Assembly: GCA_017304505.1 (NCBI GenBank) | Contig: JAFKKQ010000180.1 | Location: 1-5,228, forward strand | Source of the DNA: Hyphomicrobiales bacterium | Lineage (GTDB): Bacteria; Pseudomonadota; Alphaproteobacteria; Rhizobiales; Xanthobacteraceae | Direction: 5' to 3' | Length of the DNA: 5,228 bases | Translations under genes and position numbers: made by a program | Shown: positions 1 through 5,228 of the stretch, piece by piece | Layout: every line of letters starts with the position of its first letter | Numbering within the stretch: position 1 is the first letter of the stretch | The notes under the pieces: model-generated | Told to the model about the DNA's origin: nothing | Databases searched by the model: none | The model's input: only the letters and a program-made list of their open reading frames with translations

Positions 1-2
1 TT

Positions 3-2585
3 GAGTTTCTGGAGGAAATGTTCGGCGAGGAATACCTGCAAATCGGATACCGCACCAACCCGGCTGTCGCGGCCGGCGAGTTACTGGAAACCTCCTACGC
101 GATGGTGTTCGGACAGCTCAAGGCGCAACTCCTCTCTCAGGTCGGAGCACACGCGCTGTATGACGGCGACGCTGTCTACAATGTCTTCACAGGCGAGATT
201 GAAGGCTCATTCACGCTGGTGCAGTCCACGGTCGATGATTTGGAAGCAATCGCATCCGGCGTCGGCGTGGACGCCGAGGCGTTCTGGATCGAAGCTGCTA
301 AGTTCATCGATGCGTCGAAGGGCGTGAGCAACCTGACGACACAGGAGGAAACCTGGCTGGATGACGCGGTGTACGCTTCAGATTCATCACTAACATGGGC
401 GGGAATCGTTTCGGAGCTTCCCGATTTATCGGGCGAGGTCTACTTCCAGGACATTTACGGCACGTTTAGTGCAGAAACAATCACCGGGTCTTATATCAAT
501 GAGAGGATTTTTGCTTACGGTGGTGACGATATCATCGCTCCCGGGGGCGGCGGCGACCTCGTCTACGACAATGGCGGCAACGACACGTACCAATACGCCT
601 CTGGGAACGATGTTTATCAGGACAGTAGTGGCACCGAGGTGATCGACCTCCCGGCTGGTATTACCCTAAATGACCTCGCCTTCTATCGGGGAAATGAAGA
701 CAGTTTGTTCATCACTGTCGGAAGTCTCGGTGAGATAGAAATTGACGAATTCTATAATGGCACCATTTACCAAATCGAGACGGTTAGGTTCCCCGACAGT
801 TCAACGTACGACTTGACCGCCATCACATCGATCGATGTCCTTGGTTCGCAGGGAGATGATGATATTACAGCCGAAAACAATATGGACGAAACTATGTATG
901 GTCTCGCGGGTGATGACGAATTGACAGGAGGGGGCGGGAACGACGTGCTCGATGGTGGGGCTGGAAATGATACTCTCAGCGCGGGCGCAGGCGATGATGC
1001 GTTCATTATCAGCGCCGGGTTCGATAGAATCATTGACTCGGCGACGACTTACAACAGCGTGATTATTCCGGTCGGCTACACATCTGACGATGTACATTAT
1101 TTCAAGAGCGGCAATGACGTAATCGTAATGGTAACTGACCTTGGCCAGGCTACGATTGTCGGACAGGCGTCAGGGTCTGGCTATGAAATCGACGAAATCC
1201 ATTTTGAGGAAACGGACTCGTCAGTATTGTTCTCAACCGTTGCTGTCGAGCAGAGGGGCGGAGACGGTAACGATGCATTCACTGGAACGGTGAACACAGA
1301 CATTTTGAACGGCATGGCTGGAAACGATTCGCTTTCTGGCGGTGCCGGCAACGACGTATACGTCTTCTCGGAAGGACAGGATGCTGTCTATGAGTCAGGT
1401 GGCTCATCGGACAGAATAGAGTTTTGGGAGGGCTGGCAGGCTAGCGAGATCGACGTGTACCGAGCGCAATCAATCGGTACGACCTGCGATGATCTTGTGT
1501 TGGCCGACCAGAGCGGCAACACGATGACAATCGAAAGTTTTTTCGATTACCCGAATGGTAACGGCAAGATTGAAAGCGTTGTCTTTGCAGACAGCACGAC
1601 ATGGGACCTGACGACCATGAGTTTCGAGGCATGGGGCACGTCGGGCAATGACAGCATTGTCGTATCGGACGCCGTGGGAACCACTTTCAGAGGCTTTGCA
1701 GGCAACGATTACCTAAGCGGATACACAGGTGCGGACATCTTAGATGGCGGCGAAGGGAACGACTCCTGTTATGGCAATAGCGGCGATGATCTGTATCTGT
1801 ATGCGTCCGGACTTGACCTGGTCAGTGACACGGCCGGATCGGATACTGTGTATATCATGGGCTATACGATCGACGATATTTCGTTCTCTGTTTATAGCTT
1901 TTATAGCCTTGATGTGAAGTTTTCTCCGGGAGTTGATGAGATACGCCTTAGCAATCAGCTTAGCAGCAGTACATACTGGATTGAAACTATCGCGTTCGAA
2001 GATGGCTTTTCAGCCGACCTCACGACCTATAGTTCATGGCTGTGGGGCACCTCGGGCAATGACCTCATTTCAGGCAATTCGAATGACAATATACTAGTCG
2101 GCAAGGACGGCGACGACGATATCGACGCCGGAGACGGTGCCGACCATGCGCATGGCGGAGCCGGAGCCGACACCATACACGGCGACGGCGGGGACGACCT
2201 GCTGCATGGTGGCGAGGGTGATGACCTGCTGTACGGTGATGACGGTCTTGACACTCTCTACGGTGGCTCAGGAGCGGATATCTTCATGCTGGAAGCGACA
2301 GAGGCGTTCAACAACGTAGATGTAATCGAGGATTTCAACGTCGCTAATGATAATGACGTGCTGGACATCTCCGACATTCTGGACACGACGGCCTACAACC
2401 ATGGCGTCGATCCGATTACAGATTGGGTCGAGATCACGACCAGCGGCTCCGATAGCATCGTGAAGATCGACCGCGACGGCACGGGCGGCACCTTCAGCAT
2501 GGCCCAAATCGCCACATTGCAGGGCATCGCCGGTCTGACGGACGAGGCCGCTCTGGTGACGAGCGGGAACCTGATTGCCGCCTAG
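3..2585 (+). CDS. RTX-type calcium-binding secreted protein, 5'-partial
   Basis: Large repeats-in-toxin protein, 860 codons visible, 5' end cut by the window edge. The frame is open from base 3 (EFLEE precede the first Met at 18). That ATG has GGAGGA only one base upstream, too close for a ribosome site, so it is probably internal. Residues below count from this Met. Residues 1-150 are non-repetitive. Glycine/aspartate nonapeptides (GGxGxDxUx type) then occur near 167-192, 295-330, 423-449, 559-594 and, as nine in a row, 677-757. Between the blocks lie beta-rich linkers (about 193-268, 331-407, 450-534, 595-670) ending like IExIxFxDxxxxDLT, as in haemolysin-type calcium-binding-related domains. 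Residues 750-855 (GADIFML…DVIEDFN…DVLDISDIL…ending NLIAA) resemble type I secretion C-terminal targets. Known for the family: Ca2+ binds the nonapeptide beta-roll and folding follows export. The substrate or activity, likely encoded upstream, is not visible. No secretion ABC gene is in the window. Family call is sure; toxin, adhesin or enzyme role is unknown. Confidence 0.93.
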   Translation, partial: EFLEEMFGEEYLQIGYRTNPAVAAGELLETSYAMVFGQLKAQLLSQVGAHALYDGDAVYNVFTGEIEGSFTLVQSTVDDLEAIASGVGVDAEAFWIEAAKFIDASKGVSNLTTQEETWLDDAVYASDSSLTWAGIVSELPDLSGEVYFQDIYGTFSAETITGSYINERIFAYGGDDIIAPGGGGDLVYDNGGNDTYQYASGNDVYQDSSGTEVIDLPAGITLNDLAFYRGNEDSLFITVGSLGEIEIDEFYNGTIYQIETVRFPDSSTYDLTAITSIDVLGSQGDDDITAENNMDETMYGLAGDDELTGGGGNDVLDGGAGNDTLSAGAGDDAFIISAGFDRIIDSATTYNSVIIPVGYTSDDVHYFKSGNDVIVMVTDLGQATIVGQASGSGYEIDEIHFEETDSSVLFSTVAVEQRGGDGNDAFTGTVNTDILNGMAGNDSLSGGAGNDVYVFSEGQDAVYESGGSSDRIEFWEGWQASEIDVYRAQSIGTTCDDLVLADQSGNTMTIESFFDYPNGNGKIESVVFADSTTWDLTTMSFEAWGTSGNDSIVVSDAVGTTFRGFAGNDYLSGYTGADILDGGEGNDSCYGNSGDDLYLYASGLDLVSDTAGSDTVYIMGYTIDDISFSVYSFYSLDVKFSPGVDEIRLSNQLSSSTYWIETIAFEDGFSADLTTYSSWLWGTSGNDLISGNSNDNILVGKDGDDDIDAGDGADHAHGGAGADTIHGDGGDDLLHGGEGDDLLYGDDGLDTLYGGSGADIFMLEATEAFNNVDVIEDFNVANDNDVLDISDILDTTAYNHGVDPITDWVEITTSGSDSIVKIDRDGTGGTFSMAQIATLQGIAGLTDEAALVTSGNLIAA
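2046..2288 (+). repeat. Nine tandem 27-bp units encoding RTX nonapeptides
   Basis: Nine consecutive degenerate 27-bp units encode nonapeptides at residues 677-757, among them GGAGADTIH, GDGGDDLLH, GGEGDDLLY, GDDGLDTLY and GGSGADIFM. The repeat is clearer in protein than in DNA. This is the longest uninterrupted calcium-binding stretch in the protein and sits directly before the secretion target region, the usual place for the beta-roll that nucleates folding after export. Two early units deviate: GNSNDNILV lacks the second Gly-Gly pattern and AGDGADHAH has His and Ala at the hydrophobic position. Confidence 0.9.
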
Positions 2586-2604
2586 TAAACGTGGCATGTG
2601 GACG

Positions 2605-2635
2605 TGGTTCGATTCTCGTCGAGGGAATCGAACCA
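2605..2635 (+). terminator. Hairpin 20 bases after RTX stop, possible terminator without U-tract
   Basis: A perfect 10-bp inverted repeat, TGGTTCGATT (2605-2614) and AATCGAACCA (2626-2635), encloses 11 bases. Within the loop, CTC (2615-2617) can pair with GAG (2621-2623). It lies 20 bases after the RTX stop codon, where a transcript end would be expected. It is not followed by a run of T, so it is not a canonical intrinsic terminator. It may instead stabilise the 3' end or serve as a protein-binding inverted repeat. Confidence 0.4.
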
Positions 2636-2654
2636 GCTCCCGGACGCTGGTTCG
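2629..2654. repeat. Overlapping 9-bp inverted repeat, alternative to the preceding hairpin
   Basis: CGAACCAGC (2629-2637) and GCTGGTTCG (2646-2654) are perfect reverse complements around an 8-base loop (TCCCGGAC). The left arm shares CGAACCA (2629-2635) with the right arm of the hairpin at 2605-2635. In a single RNA or DNA strand only one of the two stems can form. The shared element occurs three times in alternating orientation: TGGTTCG at 2605, CGAACCA at 2629 and TGGTTCG at 2648. Confidence 0.6.
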
Positions 2655-2709
2655 TGGGGCACGAAGTTGAAAAACATAAGGAAACTGCGGAAAGTACGGG
2701 TTGCCCCAC
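2654..2709. repeat. 8-bp inverted repeat GTGGGGCA/TGCCCCAC
   Basis: GTGGGGCA (2654-2661) and TGCCCCAC (2702-2709) are perfect reverse complements 40 bases apart. The spacing is too long for an ordinary terminator stem. It could be a long-range RNA pairing or a pair of oppositely oriented protein sites. Function unknown; it may be chance. Confidence 0.35.
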
Positions 2710-2763
2710 CTTGTGTTAAGACGTTGAAAATGCTGAGTTCCAGCACTCCGCCCCTGGGCACCA

Positions 2764-2926
2764 TTATACCGTCCGATAGCATCCAGTGTTCTCCGGCGGT
2801 TCTTCTAAGTTACTGAAAAACAGAGAAATACCCTCTTATACCGTCCGATGCCGTGGATTGGCATCCGAGGCTTATGGCGGTACATTTGTCGGCATCTGCA
2901 CATACCGTCAAAGTCATGTACCGTCA
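2764..2926 (+). repeat. Four direct TACCGTC boxes upstream of integrase, candidate Int arm-type sites
   Basis: TACCGTC occurs at 2767-2773, 2839-2845, 2903-2909 and 2919-2925, always in the same orientation. The first two are part of a 14-bp perfect repeat, TTATACCGTCCGAT (2764-2777 and 2836-2849), 72 bases apart. The last two share TACCGTCA and are 16 bases apart. The A of the fourth box is the first base of the chosen integrase start codon. Tyrosine integrases with an N-terminal arm-binding domain recognise short repeated arm sites flanking the crossover core, often close to int. Assigning these boxes that role is inference. Because the last box touches the start codon, Int binding could also repress its own gene. 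Confidence 0.65.
2878..2923. repeat. Inverted repeat CGGTACAT/ATGTACCG before int start
   Basis: CGGTACAT (2878-2885) and ATGTACCG (2916-2923) are perfect 8-bp reverse complements separated by 30 bases. The right arm overlaps the fourth TACCGTC box, so the left arm supplies a partial box (CGGTA) in the opposite orientation. It may be another recombinase contact, an operator for int, or a leader stem that includes bases just before the start codon. Confidence 0.4.
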
Positions 2927-4167
2927 TGCCGCTCACCGATATCGCCATTCGCAAAGCAGTTGCAAAAGCTGCCCCCTACAAGCTCACTGATGGAGCTGGT
3001 CTATACCTGCTCGTTCGGCCCGATGGCGCACGTTATTGGCGTATGGATTACAGATGGGCCGGGAAACGGGGCACCCTAGCGTTCGGTGTCTACCCTGCCG
3101 TATCGCTTGCCGAGGCGCGTGAGAAGCGGGCAGCCGCAAAGAAGCAACTCGCTGCCGGTATCGATCCTTCGGCTCAGCGGAAGCTCGATAAGGTCGTAAT
3201 TCTAGCAGCGGCGAAGAACACCTTTCGATTGGTTGCCGATGAATGGGTGGCCAAACTGGAGCGCGAAGGACGAGCGGAAGCAACACTGAGTAAGACGAAA
3301 TGGCTCATCGACCTTGTCCATCCCGTAATCGGCGAGCGTCCAATCGCCGAGATCAACGCCCCCGAGCTGTTGCATGCGCTCCGGCGCATTGAGGCGCGGG
3401 GCCGGTTTGAGACTGCTCGGCGTCTGCGCAGCACCTGTGGTCAAGTATTCCGATATGCGATCGCGACGGGCCGCGCGGAGCGGGATCCGTCTGCTGATCT
3501 CCGCGGCGCTTTGACAGCCCCGAAGGTGAAACATCGGGCAGCCATTACCGAGCCGGCCGCTATCGGCGCCATCTTGAGGGCGATCGAAGGTTACGATGGT
3601 CATCCTGTGACAAGAGCTGCGCTACGCCTCGCGCCACTGGTCTTCGTACGACCGGGTGAACTGCGGGCGGCGGAGTGGAGCGAGATTGATTTGGATGGCC
3701 GCGAGTGGCGTATCCCGGCCTCCAAGATGAAGATGCGACAGCCGCACCGTGTTCCGCTGGCGATCCAAGCAATCGCGATTCTCAACAACCTAAAGGGCAT
3801 CACGGGGAAAGGGCGATACCTCTTTCCCTCAATCCGCAGCGTAACGAGGTCAATTTCCGAAAACACGTTGAACGCCGCGCTGCGCCGAATGGGTTACACC
3901 AATGACGAGGTGACTGCCCACGGATTTCGCGCTACGGCCGCTGTTCGCTTGAATGAGATGGGGCGTTGGAATCCTGATGCGATCGAACGCCAGCTGGCCC
4001 ATCAAGAGCCGAACGCGGTCCGACGGGCGTATACCCACGCTGCAGAGTATTGGGCTGAACGGTGCGAGATGATGCAGCATTGGGCTAATCAGCTTGAAAG
4101 CTGGCGGGATGGAGCGACAGTTATCAATGTCGATTTCGTGTCTCGCAATAGCGAAGAGACGCCGTAG
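2926..4167 (+). CDS. int: P4-type tyrosine recombinase/integrase (DUF4102 arm domain)
   Basis: Site-specific recombinase, 413 aa, typical length for P4-like island integrases. It cuts and rejoins attachment sites through a 3'-phosphotyrosine intermediate. Residues 1 to about 85 form the arm-binding domain (MPLTDIAIRKA…YKLTDGAGLYLLVRPDGARYWRMDYRWAGKRGTLAFGVYP…SLAEARE). About 98-185 is the SAM-like core-binding domain, and about 205-385 the catalytic domain. Visible catalytic residues are R242 (VRPGELR), a likely Lys at 269 (MKMRQPHRVPL), H332 and R335 (AHGFR), H359 (QLAH) and nucleophile Y369 (RRAYTHA). The ATG at 2926 is chosen because family proteins begin with M-x-LTD-x-x-IR. An in-frame ATG at 2848 would add 26 residues of unrelated sequence overlapping the repeat boxes. 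Neither has a clear ribosome site. It is intact and appears functional. The next gene starts 66 bases on, in the same direction. Its position suggests the mobile element extends to the right, but the far end is not seen. Confidence 0.95.
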   Translation: MPLTDIAIRKAVAKAAPYKLTDGAGLYLLVRPDGARYWRMDYRWAGKRGTLAFGVYPAVSLAEAREKRAAAKKQLAAGIDPSAQRKLDKVVILAAAKNTFRLVADEWVAKLEREGRAEATLSKTKWLIDLVHPVIGERPIAEINAPELLHALRRIEARGRFETARRLRSTCGQVFRYAIATGRAERDPSADLRGALTAPKVKHRAAITEPAAIGAILRAIEGYDGHPVTRAALRLAPLVFVRPGELRAAEWSEIDLDGREWRIPASKMKMRQPHRVPLAIQAIAILNNLKGITGKGRYLFPSIRSVTRSISENTLNAALRRMGYTNDEVTAHGFRATAAVRLNEMGRWNPDAIERQLAHQEPNAVRRAYTHAAEYWAERCEMMQHWANQLESWRDGATVINVDFVSRNSEETP

Positions 4168-4233
4168 CTCTCTTTGTATTGCTCGGCTCAGCTGCGCTAC
4201 CGAAATCTTGTTGCTCAGACGGCACAATACGTC

Positions 4234-5127
4234 ATGTCCAGTGCGAAGTTCGATCCGATAGCTTACCTTGTTCAGATAAAGTGCGATGCCCAACTGCCGG
4301 ATGTAGTACTCACGCGCGAACTAGTTTTGGAATTTGAGGAACAGTTTAGGAGTCTTTCACCTGAGCAACTCAGACTACGTGTGCGAAGCCAAGAATATCT
4401 GGATCCAATCGAGCAAATTCAATTTGACGATTTGTCGGAGGATTCTGATCTCAGGGGGTGGGGTATCAGTCCAGGTTGGTCAATAGATGAGGCTGTCGCC
4501 CTATCCTTCGGCAAGAGACCGGACAGGGTTGATTGGCAGACCATCCAAGAATTGGCTGAATTCTCGAATCTTGCAAGGCGATACCTAGAGCGACGTGATT
4601 TAGTCCGCCGTTCCGCCACCGCTGCCTTGCTCCCCGATCCGATTCCTCCCGCCGTTTTTATATGGTGGGCTAAGCGCGCCGGCGTTGTTGTGCCGGCTAA
4701 GCTAGTGACGGCGGTGCAGGAAAGAGCTCTTGAATTGGCAGCGTTGAAGGCCGGTAACGAAATGACGCTGGCTCCTATCACTGTTGAATCTCCGGGAGAA
4801 GCAGGTCCGGCGCAAAGCCCGGATTCCGAAAAAGCGGTTCAGGAATTGCAACGTGAGATCGTGGATCTGCGAAACCGCTTGGATGACGCAGAATCTAGGA
4901 TTGCGATTGAGAAGAGGTCTGCTACGCGTGAAAAGAACTCCATATTGAAGTTATTCATCGGCTTGGCTGCAACAGCCTACGGTTACGAACCGCGTGGCGA
5001 TGGGGACAAGCCCACGTCAGAAATTGTGAGCGACCTGGCAGGTGTTGGATTGAAAATCGACCCCAACACGATCCGCAAGTACCTCAAAGAGGGTGGCGAC
5101 ATATTCCTTGGTCGGGGAGCGGAGTAG
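4234..5127 (+). CDS. Unnamed integrase-adjacent protein with coiled coil and HTH-like C-terminus
   Basis: 297 aa from the ATG at 4234; no named family recognised. The N-terminal half is soluble and acidic. It includes GWSIDEAVALSFGKRPDRVDW (81-101) and PAVFIWWAKRAGVVVPAKLV (139-158), which look like conserved motifs of hypothetical proteins met beside integrases on proteobacterial islands (from memory, not searched). Residues about 180-198 are a Pro/Ser/Gly-rich hinge. About 199-235 (VQELQREIVDLRNRLDDAESRIAIEK) are heptad-like and probably a coiled coil, suggesting a dimer. About 238-288 (LKLFIGLAATAYGYEP…TSEIVSDLAGVGLKIDPNTIRKYLKE) are helical with a helix-turn-helix look. There is no signal peptide or membrane span. 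A TTG at 4174 would add 20 residues and leave only 6 bases after the integrase stop; neither start has a good ribosome site. The likely shared transcript with int suggests a role in element control, possibly DNA binding, but this is inference. Confidence 0.8.
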   Translation: MSSAKFDPIAYLVQIKCDAQLPDVVLTRELVLEFEEQFRSLSPEQLRLRVRSQEYLDPIEQIQFDDLSEDSDLRGWGISPGWSIDEAVALSFGKRPDRVDWQTIQELAEFSNLARRYLERRDLVRRSATAALLPDPIPPAVFIWWAKRAGVVVPAKLVTAVQERALELAALKAGNEMTLAPITVESPGEAGPAQSPDSEKAVQELQREIVDLRNRLDDAESRIAIEKRSATREKNSILKLFIGLAATAYGYEPRGDGDKPTSEIVSDLAGVGLKIDPNTIRKYLKEGGDIFLGRGAE

Positions 5128-5128
5128 C

Positions 5129-5206
5129 GTGTGGATTGCGACTGATTTAACGGAATTCCGTTTCCGCAAAACGGAGTTCCGCCTCCGGTCACCTCGGCCT
5201 AGCTAG
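5129..5206 (+). CDS. Possible 25-residue peptide coupled to upstream gene
   Basis: A GTG start one base after the preceding stop (TAG C GTG) opens a 25-codon frame ending in TAG at 5204-5206. GGGGAG at 5114-5119 lies nine bases upstream, a better ribosome site than those of the two larger genes before it. The peptide is basic and contains a seven-residue repeat, TEFRFRK followed by TEFRLRS. Most base differences between the two repeat copies are synonymous in this frame. Against it: very short, no recognised family, and the same bases form a strong hairpin that may simply be a terminator. Confidence 0.22.
   Translation: MWIATDLTEFRFRKTEFRLRSPRPS
5150..5187. repeat. 17-bp imperfect direct repeat with 21-bp period, each copy near-palindromic
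   Basis: ACGGAATTCCGTTTCCG (5150-5166) and ACGGAGTTCCGCCTCCG (5171-5187) match at 14 of 17 positions with a 21-bp offset, two helical turns. The first copy contains the perfect 12-bp palindrome ACGGAATTCCGT (5150-5161). Two palindromic units on the same face of the helix would suit cooperative binding of a dimeric regulator. The same bases also form the hairpin at 5151-5181. Confidence 0.6.
5151..5181 (+). terminator. Strong 13-bp hairpin after the integrase-adjacent gene
   Basis: CGGAATTCCGTTT (5151-5163) pairs with AAACGGAGTTCCG (5169-5181): 13 pairs with one T-G wobble and a 5-base loop (CCGCA). It begins 23 bases after the stop of the gene ending at 5127, suitable for ending an int-containing transcript. 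No T-run follows (CCTCCGGTCACC), so it would be a non-canonical or Rho-assisted stop, or a 3'-stabilising structure. Three T-A pairs at the top of the stem weaken it near the loop. Confidence 0.5.
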
Positions 5207-5221
5207 GACGTCTCTATCCCT

Positions 5222-5228
5222 GGAAGGA
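5222..5228 (+). promoter_or_regulatory. Purine-rich Shine-Dalgarno-like end of window
   Basis: GGAAGGA at the last seven bases resembles a ribosome binding site for a gene that would start just outside the window on the + strand. No start codon is visible, so this is only suggestive. Confidence 0.2.

Larger units (their letters stand above)
2586..2925. other. Non-coding region between RTX gene and integrase; candidate attachment region
   Basis: No ORF here has convincing coding character or a recognisable product. The left part (2605-2709) is rich in inverted repeats based on TGGTTCG/CGAACCA and GTGGGGCA/TGCCCCAC. The octamer GTTGAAAA also appears twice (2666-2673 and 2723-2730). The right part (2764-2926) carries the TACCGTC boxes. 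P4-type integrase genes normally lie next to the attachment site of their element, so the boundary of an island is expected in or near this stretch. No tRNA gene, the usual target, is present, and the RTX gene to the left is not interrupted. The exact core site cannot be set without the other end of the element. Confidence 0.5.

Noticed and set aside
1..327. Frame-1 ORF starting with TTG at the left edge
   Set aside because: Arg/Ser-rich out-of-frame reading of the RTX gene, with no domain content.
2046..2288. Regular repeats considered as a CRISPR or satellite array
   Set aside because: The 27-bp period is in frame, encodes calcium-binding nonapeptides, and has no unique spacers.
2606..2634. 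Two tRNA T-arm-like strings (GGTTCGATTC on +, GGTTCGATTCCC on -), possible tRNA remnant at an att site
   Set aside because: Neither has complementary bases on both sides to make a 5-bp T stem, and no acceptor, anticodon or D arm is present; they are better explained as arms of the inverted repeat.
2731..2763. Small TGCTG/CAGCA hairpin followed by GGGCACCA, like a tRNA 3' end
   Set aside because: Stem is only 5 bp, the loop does not match TTCRA, and no matching acceptor strand occurs upstream.
2598..2816. 72-codon + strand ORF between RTX and int
   Set aside because: It spans inverted repeats and a TACCGTC box, has no ribosome site or recognisable domain, and its composition follows the repeats rather than a protein.
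2811..2841. TTACTG … TTATAC as a possible int promoter
   Set aside because: Spacing of 19 and weak -35 match; the TTATAC is part of the 14-bp repeat, so the resemblance may be incidental. Not supported enough to annotate.
2848..2925. Upstream in-frame ATG for the integrase
   Set aside because: The extra 26 residues do not resemble the family N-terminus, which begins at MPLTD, and they overlap the repeat boxes.
3202..3603. Antisense ORF of 133 codons within the integrase
   Set aside because: It is a shadow of the well-supported integrase, with no recognisable motif. The same holds for the other antisense ORFs within the RTX gene and the third gene.
4174..4233. TTG start giving a 317-residue version of the integrase-adjacent protein
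   Set aside because: No ribosome site at proper spacing and the added 20 residues look unlike a conserved domain; ATG 4234 preferred, though not proven.

Overview
The window reads as the junction between a chromosomal or accessory secreted-protein gene and the integrase end of a mobile element, in what is probably an alphaproteobacterium. That lineage guess rests on moderately GC-rich coding, the style of the RTX C-terminus (…TLQGIAGLTDEAALVTSGNLIAA type) and the P4-type integrase. I cannot fix a genus from sequence alone. All supported genes lie on the + strand.

Positions 3-2585 hold the 3' part of a large RTX-type calcium-binding protein. The reading frame is open through the left edge, so its true start is outside the window. 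After about 150 non-repetitive residues come four modules of roughly 126-138 residues. Each pairs a short glycine/aspartate nonapeptide block with a beta-rich linker ending near 'IExIxFxD…DLT'. Nine consecutive nonapeptides and a type I secretion C-terminal target region follow. The product is expected to be exported by a type I ABC system that is not in the window.

Positions 2586-2925 (340 bases) hold no convincing gene but are structured. Next to the RTX stop is a pair of overlapping, mutually exclusive hairpins built on three copies of TGGTTCG/CGAACCA, then an 8-bp inverted repeat. Just before the integrase are four copies of TACCGTC in one orientation, two of them inside a 14-bp perfect repeat, plus an inverted CGGTACAT/ATGTACCG pair. 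This is where one would look for Int arm-type sites and an attachment junction.

Positions 2926-4167 encode a complete tyrosine recombinase of the P4/DUF4102 type with its catalytic residues visible. Positions 4234-5127 encode an unnamed conserved-looking protein with a coiled coil and a C-terminal segment resembling a helix-turn-helix. The two genes are close enough to share a transcript, and an integrase plus accessory regulator pair is a plausible but unproved reading.

The last 100 bases hold a strong 13-bp hairpin that is also a 21-bp-period direct repeat, overlapping a tiny ribosome-binding-site-preceded ORF. The window ends in a purine-rich, Shine-Dalgarno-like stretch.
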